Positions 16,929-26,650 of a stretch of DNA of 56,545 nucleotides are shown piece after piece. This DNA comes from a virus. Each line of letters begins with the position of its first letter. Position 1 is the first letter of the stretch. Where the stretch lies: IMG/VR virus record IMGVR_UViG_3300030107_002046, positions 1 through 56,545 of that record. One strand, written 5' to 3'. The position numbers were made by a program, and so were the translations under genes. The notes below the pieces were generated by a model. It saw only the letters and a list, made by a program, of their open reading frames with translations, was not told the origin of the DNA and did no database searches.

Positions 16929-19900
16929 ATGGAAAAAATAGATTTAGGTAATGGTCTAACATTAAACATACCTGATGATATCAGTATTGAAGATAGAAGA
17001 CTTTTAGCTTCACAAATTCAAAGCAGATATGGTGTTGATATAAATCAAACCACTGTATTAGGTCAACTAGCAGAAATACCTAAAGGATTTGTAAGAGGAA
17101 TTAGTAACATCGCAATTGATATGCCTCTTGGCATATCTTCTTTATTAGATGTTGGCAATGATGGTAAAGTTACTAAAGGACTACAAGAACTAAAAGAGTA
17201 TATAAGAGAAGATAGTATTCTTGCTCCTGAAGCAGGATATGAAGATACATTTGTAACTAAACTATCTGAAGGCTTTGGTTCTTTTGTTCCTTTTCTTGGT
17301 GCTGGTGTAGCAGGTAGAGCTTTAGCATCTAGAGGTGCAGTCTCTCCTCTAACAGGAGCATATGGTTTACCAGCCTCATTAGCTGTGCCAACTGGAGTAT
17401 CACAACAAGCAGACAGAATAGGAATGGCAAGACAGCTTGGTGAAGATGTAAGTCCATTTGCAGAAACTACTGCAGAGTTATTTGGTGGTGCAATAGGAAT
17501 AACAGAAATATTACCTGTTGCAAATATACTTCGTAAGATAGACAAGACAGCTCTTAAAGATGATGTGTTACGAGCTAGAATTATGTCTGCTTTACAGTCT
17601 GGTGCTGTTGAAGGTGGACAAGAAGTTCTTGCTTCATTATTACAAGATGTAACAGCTAGAGGTCTCTATAGTGATGAGTTGCCTATAGGAGAAAGTATAT
17701 TAGATGAATTTACTATAGGTGGTATTGTTGGTGCTACTGCTGATTTTGTTTTAAATAGCATGACTGGCAAAAGAGGTATAGGTAATACACATCACTATCA
17801 AAAAGAAAAGAAACTTAGAGAACAAAGTTCAGCATTACAAGAATCATACAAACTAGATAAAGCAAGAGAGCAAGGTGAAGTAACAGAATTTCAAGAGCCA
17901 ACAGCTAATGTTGTACCACCACAAGTTCCTGTACCTTTTGCTGAAGTCCAAGAACAACAAATGGAAGTTATGCAGACTTCTAAAGATTTAGAGCAAGGTA
18001 CATATTCTATTGTTAATCCAGTGAATGGTTCAGTCTTATCAGAAGGCTACCCATCTAGAGCAGATGCACTTGCATATATTGAGATGAACAAAGATCAGAT
18101 ATCTTTACAACAAACAAAAGCTCAGATAGAAAATATTCTTTACTTGCAAGGATTGATTAATAGTTCAACAGGATTTGAGTTGGGCAACATAACACTTAAT
18201 CCAAATTCTACTACGATTGAGATGATGACTGCTCTAAACTACGATTCATCTTTTTTAAAGCTTGAACAAAAACTTGCTGATCCTGCTTTAAGTAAAAAGC
18301 AAAAAGATAAAATACTTAAAAAATTTAATGAAACTAAAGATAATAAGTATACGGAACTTAACTATAGTTTTGCAGAATTAAAAAACATATTACCAAAAAA
18401 AGATTTCAATCTTTTGTTAGATGATTTGTCTAACGTTGTTTTTAAAGAATCTGAAGCAAAAGGAATAAACTCTATTCGTAATGATAAAAGTAAAGTAAAT
18501 GCTTCATTAGATTATATTAAAGAATTTGCAGCTTCAAAAAATATTGATTTAGATTTTAGTGATCCAGCAGTAAAATATTTTGCTAAACAAGTAACAGGGT
18601 ATGAAACTATTAATTCACGTACACCTGTATCAGCTAGAAAACTCTTTCTAGCTAGACTACATTCTCTTCCTTCCTTTAATTTCAAAACAAGATTCCCTGA
18701 TTTTAGACCAAGAACTTACAGTGCTTTAGATATGGCAAACTTTGTTGCCAATGCTAAAGACGTTGAATTTACAATTCAAGATTTAGAAAACAGCAACCTT
18801 GGTAGAGGTGCAGACGCAGAAGCTGTTGTAGATTCAAATATTGCTAATCAGTTTTTAAATGATTTATTAGTCAGTGGTCGTGCTGAAAAGGTATCAGGTA
18901 CAAATAAATATAAACTGGTTAATAACTTTGAGTTTGAGATAGCTAGAAAAGCAGAAGGTTTTGTAGAAACTCCTGCTGAGTTTGAAGCTCGATTGCGTGC
19001 TGAAGGTCAATTGCCTGAAGAAACAATAATTAAATTAGTAGAAGCAGAGAATCTAAGACAAGAAGGTTATTTACCACCAGCTGAAGTTGTTCCTAAAATG
19101 ATTAACTTTAGACAAGCTATAGAAGAAGGCAAGACTAACAAGTTTGCAAAAGAAGCAAAAAAAATGTTAGATGCTGCAGGTCTTAATGAAACAGGAGTTG
19201 TTATAAGTGATGAGCTTTTATCTGCTTCTAGTTTAGTAGAGTTGTCTGATGGCACTATTATTCGTGATCCAAGAGAAGTTGAAGGTAGAGTTTCTGAGTA
19301 CGACAAAGATTCAGACATAATATTTATATCTCTTAATGCAATTAATCCAGAAGGTACAGCTAGTGATTTAGAAATACAACAAAGTATTAAAAGAATTATA
19401 GATGGTGATCTAATAAAATCTATACGAAATAAAGATTTATTTACAGAAGATGAATACCAGTTTTTAAGAAAGTATGTAAAGAGAACTAAATATCCTAATA
19501 GTAATGCAACTTTTTATAATCAAACAATTGCTGAAAATCAACAAAAAATTTCAGACTTAAGAGAAGCTGGAATAAAAGAAGATGCTGTAGAAGAAACTAT
19601 TATAGAAGATAGTATTGCTAATCTTTATAAAAATAGACACGCTAAAGTAAAGGTAGCACCTAAAGCTGAAAGTATTTTAGGAAAAATTTCTAATATGTTT
19701 GATGCTTTAGGCAAAGCTGTACAGCGTTCAGGAATGAATAGAGCTTCTGAAATCTTTACAGCAATTGAACAAGGCAAAGTAGGAACTAGAACTAGAGATC
19801 AAATAAGAACATTGAGAGAGCTTGATAGGCTTCCTCTTGGAGCTGAAACAGCACCAGTATTTGAAATAGATGAATCAGATGAAGCAACAAGTATTGCAGA

Positions 19901-22900
19901 AGATGCTGCAGATATCTTAACTGGTGATGCTGGAATACAACCTACAAAAACTCCATATGGAGACTTAGGCACAAGAATAAGAGGAATTACTATAGCCGAT
20001 AAAGACAGAACACAACCTATTGATCCTAAAAAATTTGATAATAAAAAAGCCAGATACAACTTTAATAAATTGTCTGCTGCAGAAAAAAAAGCAGATGCAA
20101 AAATACTAATAGATAATCTTCAAGACAAGGATGTTTCAGGAGTTGCTGAATGGTTAAGTTTAAATGGTCCAGACAAAGGCTATAGAGCTATAGCAAAAAG
20201 AATTAACAAACAGCTTGAACAAATAAAAAAATTAGGTTTTTCTTTTGATTTTATTATTGCTAATTCAAAGCAAGATATTCCAGAATATGCAAGCAAGAAT
20301 ACTAGAGATATTCTTTTGCAGGGTAAGGCTACTGGTATGTTAGCTTCAAATCCAGATGCAGTAGAAAGTGATCTTGATTTTAAAAAGTTCACATTGTATA
20401 TAAACAATAGCCATTCTGGTGTTGATCCTGACCCTGCAGGACTTAACTATAGCACTATATTGCATGAGCTTGTTCATGCTGTAACAATATCTAATGTTAA
20501 TGCTATTGAATCAGGTTTAAATTCTCTTACAAGTGGCAGACTTGTTCCTGGAGAAATAAAAGCTAATATAACCGAAGGTCTATTACCAAGTTCTATTGGT
20601 CGTGGTTTAAATGCTATGGATTTCGGAAAATTTCAAGGACAATTTCTCGATCCAAAAGTAGCTGGTGCTCCTGATAATCTTATTTATGATAATGAAAGCA
20701 ACAGGTTTAGCGATAATGTTATTGCAGAGGCTAACGTACAATTAGATATTTTATTTAATGGGGATAAAGCTAAAATTTTTAGTAAGCGAAAAGATATCTT
20801 ATATGAAAAGTACGATCACTTAGAAGGAAGAAACTATCAAGAAAGAATGATTGGTCTTATAGCTATAAATAATCAAAGACAATTCAATCCTGACTATATA
20901 GATATAAAAACAAGAGAAGGTTTATCTGAACGTAATAAAAGACATTATGATAATGCTAAGTTTATAACTAAAAGACAATACGATAACTACCTTAAGCTAC
21001 AAAAAATAAGAAATGCTATGGGTAAAGATATGATGGAGAAATCAAAATTAGTTAAAGAAAGTTATGATTATAAATCGTTTTTAGCTAGTAACCCTGATCT
21101 TTCAACTAATGACAAAAGAATAAGACACGCACTATTATTGGAATTGCAACATGGTATTGGCTTTTATACAGCATATGCTACAAATATGCTTGATCGAAAT
21201 GATATTCCATTAAATCTTAATGATAATAATGCAAGCTCTATACATGAACTTTTAACTGTTGGTCTTACTGATGTTAGTGTTCAAGAATATATGAAAACTA
21301 TTCCATCTATTTTTAAAACAGATAAAAATTTATGGACTTCATTTGTTAAATCATTAAGAGAAATGATTAACATACCTAATTCAGAAAGTAGTTTGTTTAC
21401 AGATTTTATAGAAGAAGCATCAGCTTCATTAGAAGTTCCAAGATCAGACCTTCGTCTCATGGAAAACTACATGGATGATAGAACGCTTCCTGGTGCAGCA
21501 ACAGAAGAACAAGCATATGCTCAAGTAAGAGAGCCTGATAAGTCTTTAACTTTAGATGAACAAATATCTAGAGCAGAACAACAGCTATATAATGCAGAAA
21601 GAATCCTTAGTGTTGATGGCTCTACTGTTACTTCTAGAACAATTAAAAAACTATATGGAGATGTTGCTAGAGCACAAGGCATACTAGATAACTTATTGGC
21701 TAGAAAAGCAAAAGAAACAAAACTTACAACTGAAAGAAATACTTTTGATTTAAGTAAGAGATACGCTGATGAATCTACAGGCACAACAAAAACAAAACTA
21801 GAACAAGCCACTGAGAAGGCAGAGGAGCTCGCTAAATCAACTCCGAATGGTCAAATACCAACTTACAATACTAATGCCTCAGACGTTGCGTTACAGGCTG
21901 CATTTGAATTTAATGAAGATACAAGCAAGCCAAAGGGTATGCCAGAAGTTTCTGAAGTTAAAAAACGACCAGATGCTAAAGATGATCCTGCTATTCCAGA
22001 AGAATATAGAGATTCTATAAATGATTTAGGTTATGTGCCTTCTGAAGAAACTAATTTTGGTAAGAGTATAATTCGTTTCATATCAAATCCTTTTACAAGC
22101 TTTAAAAAAATGTTTACAAACTTTAGACAAGATATTATTGATAGGTATGACAAGATAGAACAAACCATAATAAATGGTTCTTTAGAAAACGAAGCCGTAA
22201 GAATAGCCAACAATATAGTAACAACATCAACTATGGCTGCTATTCGTATGGCTGATAGAGCAAAAGGTATTTTTCAAGGAATGCTTACTAGAGGTTATGT
22301 AGATAATTTAATTGAAGGTGAAGATGCTTTAACGCATACCAAACCTTTAGAACTTAAAGCAGATTATAATCCATTCTTAAAGCCTGAAGAACAAGATACA
22401 AGAGATGCAAGTGGAAACATCATAAAAGAAAAAGGCAAGACTTATGGTGGCTTAGTACAATTTTTTGCACCACTGTATGCTAACCCTGCAATTAACAGAG
22501 AAGCTATATGGTCTTTATATGCAAAGCTAAAAAGAATAAAAGAATTAAATGAAACTGGTAAAAAGATTTTAGAACAAGCCAGAAATAGCAATAAAGAACT
22601 AACAAAAGCAGAAAGAGATAAAATAGATGCTAAATATTTTAGTATTCCTTTTACTCCAAAAATGCAAGAGCAAATTAATAGCATTGAAAGTAAACATAAA
22701 TCTGTCGTAGAAGTTTATGAAAATTATCAAAACTGGAATAACAAGTTAATAACTTTTGCCGAAGAGAAAGGCTTACTAGATGCTGAACAAGCAGAGTTAT
22801 GGAGACAACAGTCTTCATACTATCCTTTCTATAGGCAAATGGCAGATGAAAGTATAGGTGGTCCTAGAGTAGCTGCAGGAGCTTTGCCTACCAACCCACT

Positions 22901-24872
22901 AAATATAGACCTTAAAGGTTCTGATGCTCCAATAGATGTAAACCCTATAGAAGCTATAGCTAAAAACTCTTTATCTATTCTTACAGCTGCAATGAAAAAT
23001 GATGGAGCAACAAAACTTGCTAGAGATTTAGTTTCATTAGGCAAGGCTAAAGAACTTACTCCAAAAGAAATAGAAGAAAGTAAGGGCAAAATAAATACTA
23101 TCTTTACATTTGAAAATGGAAATAAGAAATACTTTAAACTAGAAGACCCAGAATTATTTCTCTCAATACAAGCTATAGGTGGTCAAAATACAGAGTTCAT
23201 TCCAAAATTACTAGCTATACCTTCTAGCTTCTTAAGAGATGCAGTAACCCGTGATCCAGGCTTTGTTGTAGTAAATATTTTAAGAGATACCTTGTCTTCT
23301 GCTGTTACATCAGGTGCACCGCTTGGAGTTGGAGATGATGGCTTTACTCCGATAATAGATTCTTTCAGAAATATGGGAAGAGATATGGGTGACTTAGAAA
23401 AGTTTGGAATCATAGGTGGTTATGATTTCCAAAATGATGAGGGTAGTGTAAAAGATTTTATTAACAGAGCAATGCGAAAAGAAGGTCTTACGCCTGACAA
23501 TGGAATAAGTCCAAGTTCAGCATTTATAAAGTTATGGGATGGATTAGGAGCTTGGACAACAAAATCTGATGGTGCAACACGATTAGCAGTACATGATTCT
23601 GTTTATCAAGACCTTAAGAAGAGAGGAGCAAGTGAAGCAGTAGCTCAATCAGAAGCAGCTTTTCAAGGTTTAGAAATAATAAACTTTGGAAGAAGAGGAC
23701 TAGCAGCTCCTATGAGAATAATTACTGCAGGTATTCCATTCTTTAATGCAAGAATACAGGGTCTTGATGTTTTGTTTAGATCATTTACTGGTAAATACTC
23801 TGCAATAGAAAAGCTACAAGAAGGTCAAACAGCAGAAGAACTTAAAAGTAAAATCATGACAAACGCTATTCTTAGAGGCGGATTACTCGTAGGCATAACC
23901 ATGATGTACTACGCTTTGATGCATGACACTGATGAGTATAAAGGTTTAAGAAGAGAAGTAAGAGATGATAACTGGATTATTCCACTGCCTGGTGATATCC
24001 CTGCTCTTAAAATTCCTATACCTTTTGAAGTTGGAATGTTGTTTAAAGCTATACCAGAAAGACTATTAGATGAAGCGACTGGAGCATTAACTCAAGGAGA
24101 AAGAGGAGGAGTTGAAGGAAATTTACTTGAATCTTTAGAGAGACAAGTAACGACTTCTACAGCTATTCCTTTCTTTCAACCTGGAATGGGCTTTCAGCTA
24201 CTTAAGCCTATTGGAGAAGTTCTTGCCAACAGAAACACATACACTGGTACTGAAATAGTGCCCTACTATCAATTAAATTTAGAAAAAGAATTACAGTCTC
24301 GACCATCAACCAATGAGTTTGTCAGACTATTGTCAGAAGCTTTTAATGTATCTCCTATACAACTGGAACATATGTTAAGAGGTTATGGAGGAACACTAGG
24401 AACATATGTCTTACAGTTAGCAGATGTTACTGCAAGATCAGTTACTGGCACTCCTCTAATGCCAACTAACTTAAACAGCATTCCAGTTATAAAGAGATTG
24501 TTTATTGACTTAGATAAGTCGGGAGGAGGACTGCAACAACAGTTCTATGAGCTTAGGTCAGAAGTAGATACTGTGGTACAAACCATGAATAAACTAAGAG
24601 CAGACGAAAGGTTTGACGAGCTATCAGCTTACAGATCAAATATGCAAGGATTATTAAATATCAAAGGTCAGATTAGAAGTATGGAAAGATACATGGCTAA
24701 TTGGAGAAAACGAAGAGACAGTCTACTAAGAAGAACAGACATATCATCTGCAGTGAAAAAAGATTTATTAAATCAAATGGAATTAGATAGAGATAGAAGA
24801 TTAGCTATGATAAGTCTTCTGAGAAAACGTGCCGATATTCCTGCTGATATACCTTTTTTTGGTAGAATTTAA
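16929..24872 (+). CDS. Giant internal virion (ejection) protein with HExxH motif
   Basis: 2647 residues in one uninterrupted frame. The N-terminus has a hydrophobic region (about 30-290); a zinc-metalloprotease-like motif HELVH lies at 1179-1183 (ILHELVHAVT), with a second His-Glu pair at 1439-1440 (SIHELLTVGLTD) that could supply a ligand. The C-terminal third carries membrane-active segments and a block beginning RDPGFVVVNILRDTLSSAV, which resembles large polyvalent proteins of phages. It occupies the place of T7 gp16, the long protein that spans the envelope during DNA entry. Whether the metalloprotease is active is unknown. Confidence 0.75.
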   Translation: MEKIDLGNGLTLNIPDDISIEDRRLLASQIQSRYGVDINQTTVLGQLAEIPKGFVRGISNIAIDMPLGISSLLDVGNDGKVTKGLQELKEYIREDSILAPEAGYEDTFVTKLSEGFGSFVPFLGAGVAGRALASRGAVSPLTGAYGLPASLAVPTGVSQQADRIGMARQLGEDVSPFAETTAELFGGAIGITEILPVANILRKIDKTALKDDVLRARIMSALQSGAVEGGQEVLASLLQDVTARGLYSDELPIGESILDEFTIGGIVGATADFVLNSMTGKRGIGNTHHYQKEKKLREQSSALQESYKLDKAREQGEVTEFQEPTANVVPPQVPVPFAEVQEQQMEVMQTSKDLEQGTYSIVNPVNGSVLSEGYPSRADALAYIEMNKDQISLQQTKAQIENILYLQGLINSSTGFELGNITLNPNSTTIEMMTALNYDSSFLKLEQKLADPALSKKQKDKILKKFNETKDNKYTELNYSFAELKNILPKKDFNLLLDDLSNVVFKESEAKGINSIRNDKSKVNASLDYIKEFAASKNIDLDFSDPAVKYFAKQVTGYETINSRTPVSARKLFLARLHSLPSFNFKTRFPDFRPRTYSALDMANFVANAKDVEFTIQDLENSNLGRGADAEAVVDSNIANQFLNDLLVSGRAEKVSGTNKYKLVNNFEFEIARKAEGFVETPAEFEARLRAEGQLPEETIIKLVEAENLRQEGYLPPAEVVPKMINFRQAIEEGKTNKFAKEAKKMLDAAGLNETGVVISDELLSASSLVELSDGTIIRDPREVEGRVSEYDKDSDIIFISLNAINPEGTASDLEIQQSIKRIIDGDLIKSIRNKDLFTEDEYQFLRKYVKRTKYPNSNATFYNQTIAENQQKISDLREAGIKEDAVEETIIEDSIANLYKNRHAKVKVAPKAESILGKISNMFDALGKAVQRSGMNRASEIFTAIEQGKVGTRTRDQIRTLRELDRLPLGAETAPVFEIDESDEATSIAEDAADILTGDAGIQPTKTPYGDLGTRIRGITIADKDRTQPIDPKKFDNKKARYNFNKLSAAEKKADAKILIDNLQDKDVSGVAEWLSLNGPDKGYRAIAKRINKQLEQIKKLGFSFDFIIANSKQDIPEYASKNTRDILLQGKATGMLASNPDAVESDLDFKKFTLYINNSHSGVDPDPAGLNYSTILHELVHAVTISNVNAIESGLNSLTSGRLVPGEIKANITEGLLPSSIGRGLNAMDFGKFQGQFLDPKVAGAPDNLIYDNESNRFSDNVIAEANVQLDILFNGDKAKIFSKRKDILYEKYDHLEGRNYQERMIGLIAINNQRQFNPDYIDIKTREGLSERNKRHYDNAKFITKRQYDNYLKLQKIRNAMGKDMMEKSKLVKESYDYKSFLASNPDLSTNDKRIRHALLLELQHGIGFYTAYATNMLDRNDIPLNLNDNNASSIHELLTVGLTDVSVQEYMKTIPSIFKTDKNLWTSFVKSLREMINIPNSESSLFTDFIEEASASLEVPRSDLRLMENYMDDRTLPGAATEEQAYAQVREPDKSLTLDEQISRAEQQLYNAERILSVDGSTVTSRTIKKLYGDVARAQGILDNLLARKAKETKLTTERNTFDLSKRYADESTGTTKTKLEQATEKAEELAKSTPNGQIPTYNTNASDVALQAAFEFNEDTSKPKGMPEVSEVKKRPDAKDDPAIPEEYRDSINDLGYVPSEETNFGKSIIRFISNPFTSFKKMFTNFRQDIIDRYDKIEQTIINGSLENEAVRIANNIVTTSTMAAIRMADRAKGIFQGMLTRGYVDNLIEGEDALTHTKPLELKADYNPFLKPEEQDTRDASGNIIKEKGKTYGGLVQFFAPLYANPAINREAIWSLYAKLKRIKELNETGKKILEQARNSNKELTKAERDKIDAKYFSIPFTPKMQEQINSIESKHKSVVEVYENYQNWNNKLITFAEEKGLLDAEQAELWRQQSSYYPFYRQMADESIGGPRVAAGALPTNPLNIDLKGSDAPIDVNPIEAIAKNSLSILTAAMKNDGATKLARDLVSLGKAKELTPKEIEESKGKINTIFTFENGNKKYFKLEDPELFLSIQAIGGQNTEFIPKLLAIPSSFLRDAVTRDPGFVVVNILRDTLSSAVTSGAPLGVGDDGFTPIIDSFRNMGRDMGDLEKFGIIGGYDFQNDEGSVKDFINRAMRKEGLTPDNGISPSSAFIKLWDGLGAWTTKSDGATRLAVHDSVYQDLKKRGASEAVAQSEAAFQGLEIINFGRRGLAAPMRIITAGIPFFNARIQGLDVLFRSFTGKYSAIEKLQEGQTAEELKSKIMTNAILRGGLLVGITMMYYALMHDTDEYKGLRREVRDDNWIIPLPGDIPALKIPIPFEVGMLFKAIPERLLDEATGALTQGERGGVEGNLLESLERQVTTSTAIPFFQPGMGFQLLKPIGEVLANRNTYTGTEIVPYYQLNLEKELQSRPSTNEFVRLLSEAFNVSPIQLEHMLRGYGGTLGTYVLQLADVTARSVTGTPLMPTNLNSIPVIKRLFIDLDKSGGGLQQQFYELRSEVDTVVQTMNKLRADERFDELSAYRSNMQGLLNIKGQIRSMERYMANWRKRRDSLLRRTDISSAVKKDLLNQMELDRDRRLAMISLLRKRADIPADIPFFGRI

Positions 24873-25231
24873 TTAATAAATAAGTTTGTCTCTCTATCCA
24901 ACCCTAGATTCTCTAAGTTCTCTATCTCTTTCTCTTCTTTGAAAGGCTTGAGCCTAAAGAAGTCTTTGTACTGAGGATACTTGGCATGAAACAATCTAGC
25001 ATAGAAAGCTATATAGTTATTACTAATCTTAAACTCCCCACCCCTTGTCTCAATCTCCTCATTCCATCTTATGCGATTTATTATCGCCCACTGAGAATAA
25101 CTCTTCCTCCCGCTTTTAATTGCCTCTAAGGTATAATCCCTAAACCTTATCCACACTTTAGGATTCTGCTTATGCCATTTCCACCAATCTTCTTTTCTTT
25201 CTTTGAGCTTCTGCTCATAATAATCAATCAT
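24869..25231 (-). CDS. Conserved phage protein of unknown function
   Basis: 120 residues from ATG 25231, which overlaps the stop of the RusA-like gene and follows GAGGAG; a longer start at 25258 would lie inside that gene. It contains WWKWHKQNPKVWIRFRDYTL, then WAIINRIRWNEEIE, FKISNNYIAFYARL and FFRLK. I recognise this order of motifs from a small protein family spread over many tailed phages next to recombination genes, without an assigned function. It is the last gene of the minus operon and its end overlaps the end of the giant gene by 4 bases. Confidence 0.75.
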   Translation of the reverse strand: MIDYYEQKLKERKEDWWKWHKQNPKVWIRFRDYTLEAIKSGRKSYSQWAIINRIRWNEEIETRGGEFKISNNYIAFYARLFHAKYPQYKDFFRLKPFKEEKEIENLENLGLDRETNLFIN

Positions 25232-25608
25232 TACATCTCCTCTATTTCTAAAACACACCTTGCTTTTTCTTTATCTATCCCACCAAACTTATATATAACT
25301 TCTTTGATCTGCAAAAAACTATCATCCTCTAACACCTTAGCTTTTACTAAAGCATCACAAGCAAACTTATCTATAACAGAACAAGGATTACTGATATCTA
25401 ATCTCCTCTTAGTCTTTGCATAATATGTATAAGTAAGACGGACAGGATTCTGATAAGTTGGATAGTTGATTCTGTCAACAAGATTCTCAGAGTATATCTT
25501 CTTGGCATTAGCTAACACTCGGTAATGAGCATTACGATAGTTATTCAAGTTCAAAATAAACTTCTTGTTCTTTGAGTAGTAAACCTCTAAAGGTAAATCA
25601 ATCTTCAC
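25231..25608 (-). CDS. rusA: RusA-like Holliday junction resolvase
   Basis: 125 residues starting at GTG 25608 with AGGAG upstream. The RusA signature is present: Asp71 and Asn74 (RRLDISNP), Asp80-Lys81 and Asp85 (VIDKFACDALV), and a following Asp95-Asp96 pair, the acidic residues that bind metal in this dimeric nuclease. It resolves four-way DNA junctions made during phage recombination or replication, which fits the neighbouring annealing protein and exonuclease. Length is standard for the family. Confidence 0.88.
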   Translation of the reverse strand: MKIDLPLEVYYSKNKKFILNLNNYRNAHYRVLANAKKIYSENLVDRINYPTYQNPVRLTYTYYAKTKRRLDISNPCSVIDKFACDALVKAKVLEDDSFLQIKEVIYKFGGIDKEKARCVLEIEEM

Positions 25609-25612
25609 TCAA

Positions 25613-25786
25613 TCACTTCTCCTCACAAAATTTACAAACACTTTCATAAAACCTTATATATTGTTTCTGTCTTACTCTAAAAAGATTAAAAGGAAACTTC
25701 CTCTTACAATCTTCACAAACTTTTCCCGCACTCCTGGAAGGATCATTGACTGGTAAATATTTCTTTAGCTGCGTCTCGCTGCTCAC
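25613..25786 (-). CDS. 57-residue zinc-ribbon protein
   Basis: A short gene from GTG 25786 (overlapping the HNH gene stop as GTGA) to TGA 25613-25615. It has two CxxC pairs, Cys24-Glu-Asp-Cys27 and Cys51-Lys-Phe-Cys54, separated by a basic stretch (KRKFPFNLFRVRQKQY), which is a zinc-ribbon layout. It probably binds DNA or RNA or a protein partner. The end lies four bases before the RusA start codon, and the ribosome site of rusA is within its last codons. Confidence 0.7.
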   Translation of the reverse strand: MSSETQLKKYLPVNDPSRSAGKVCEDCKRKFPFNLFRVRQKQYIRFYESVCKFCEEK

Positions 25787-26103
25787 CACCAACTTCCCTC
25801 ATCTATTTCTAAATATTTTTCTACTAAACATAACAACTCGTCTTCAGTACCATACTCTTTCTCAAATCTTTTTTTCCAAGGATGTCTGCTGATTGGATGT
25901 TCTTTGTTCCCTTGTCTATGATGTTCATAACATAAAGGCAAGACTTGAAAGTGACAAAGGGGTTGTGTCTTACCATTGATGTGGTGTATTTCTGCGGGTG
26001 TATACCCTAGACCTAGCTTTCTACAGACGATGCATCCAATTCTAGACACATCATCCATATGCTTCTTCTCATCTTTTGTTGGAGTTCTGCCTTTTAATGC
26101 CAT
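25783..26103 (-). CDS. HNH endonuclease, P1 Ref-like
   Basis: 106 residues from ATG 26103. Zinc/active-site residues are visible: Cys24-x2-Cys27 (GCIVCRKLG), His40-His41 (EIHHING), Cys58, and His61-His62 (PLCYEHHRQG), ending with HPWKKRFEKEYGTEDELL. This set follows the RecA-dependent nuclease Ref family, which cuts DNA at RecA-formed displacement loops. A longer start at 26154 is possible but lies deep in the preceding small gene. It sits in the recombination operon beside RusA. Confidence 0.82.
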   Translation of the reverse strand: MALKGRTPTKDEKKHMDDVSRIGCIVCRKLGLGYTPAEIHHINGKTQPLCHFQVLPLCYEHHRQGNKEHPISRHPWKKRFEKEYGTEDELLCLVEKYLEIDEGSWW

Positions 26104-26209
26104 CTTTCTTACGACTTCTATTAGGTTTCCCAAAGATTTTGTCAAAGTTATCATTAAACTTATCTCTGTTATATGGTCTTTGCTTTGACCCTTTTCCTTT
26201 AAATGTCAT
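26069..26209 (-). CDS. 46-residue basic protein
   Basis: Frame from ATG 26209 with AGGAG at 26217-26221 upstream, to TGA 26069-26071. The protein is rich in Lys, Arg, Asn and Gly (MTFKGKGSKQRPYNRDKF, then RSRKKDGIKRQNSNKR), so it is probably a disordered nucleic-acid binding peptide. It starts just after the preceding stop and overlaps the HNH gene by 35 bases, which is in line with the tight packing of the operon. No family is known; the call rests on the ribosome site and spacing. Confidence 0.6.
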   Translation of the reverse strand: MTFKGKGSKQRPYNRDKFNDNFDKIFGKPNRSRKKDGIKRQNSNKR

Positions 26210-26212
26210 TCA

Positions 26213-26452
26213 TCATCTCCTAGCTCTACCCTTAGGTCTAATTACTTTATTTCCTCTTTGTATGCTTGGTACTCTAAAATTGTTATCTTTTATTTTACGA
26301 TTTATTCTGAATAAATAAGCAGACAAATCCAATCTACAGGTAATTATGTTAGGCAATTCTTCTAAAGGCACAGATTCATCAAAGCCATACTTGTCCATAG
26401 TTTTTTGCATTATTGCATCTACTTTAATTTCTATCTCTTTTGGTTTAGCCAT
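26213..26452 (-). CDS. Small hypothetical protein
   Basis: 79 residues, mixed charged and helical (IEIKVDAIMQKTMDKYGF, LDLSAYLFRINRKI) with a basic C-terminus rich in Arg. The function is not recognised. Its first six residues (MAKPKE) are the same as those of the next gene upstream, because both starts lie in an exact 25-base repeat. The start codon overlaps the preceding gene by 8 bases. Confidence 0.65.
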   Translation of the reverse strand: MAKPKEIEIKVDAIMQKTMDKYGFDESVPLEELPNIITCRLDLSAYLFRINRKIKDNNFRVPSIQRGNKVIRPKGRARR

Positions 26453-26460
26453 CGTTCACC
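26436..26460 (-). repeat. 25-base direct repeat, copy 1, over a gene junction
   Basis: These 25 bases are identical to 26626-26650. On the minus strand each copy holds the last codons of one gene (Asn-Asp-Gly-stop), the overlapping ATG of the next and its first codons (MAKPK). The copies are 190 bases apart. Confidence 0.9.
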
Positions 26461-26642
26461 TCCTCTAAATCTGTTGGCTCTAAGCCCTCAACAAACCAAT
26501 CCAATCCTTTACTAGCTTTGTAAGTTAAATTGTATTCTTTAACAGTTCCGTCTTTGTTTAAGACTGCTTCGTTACTATCTGCATCATACAAACAAAAACT
26601 TAACTCGTTTATACCTACATATAGTTCTTTTGGTTTAGCCAT
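26445..26642 (-). CDS. Small hypothetical protein
   Basis: 65 residues; begins MAKPKELYVGINELSFCLYD and has an acidic end (EPTDLEEVNDG). Alternating strands and the length suggest a small beta-rich fold. No family is recognised. It lies between two copies of the 25-base repeat, so the gene together with one repeat is one unit that may have been inserted or duplicated as a cassette. Confidence 0.65.
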   Translation of the reverse strand: MAKPKELYVGINELSFCLYDADSNEAVLNKDGTVKEYNLTYKASKGLDWFVEGLEPTDLEEVNDG

Positions 26643-26650
26643 CGTTCACC
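26626..26650 (-). repeat. 25-base direct repeat, copy 2, over a gene junction
   Basis: Exact copy of 26436-26460 in the same orientation, covering the end of the gene at 26635-26982 and the start of the gene ending at 26445. Identity stops at once on both sides. Confidence 0.9.
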
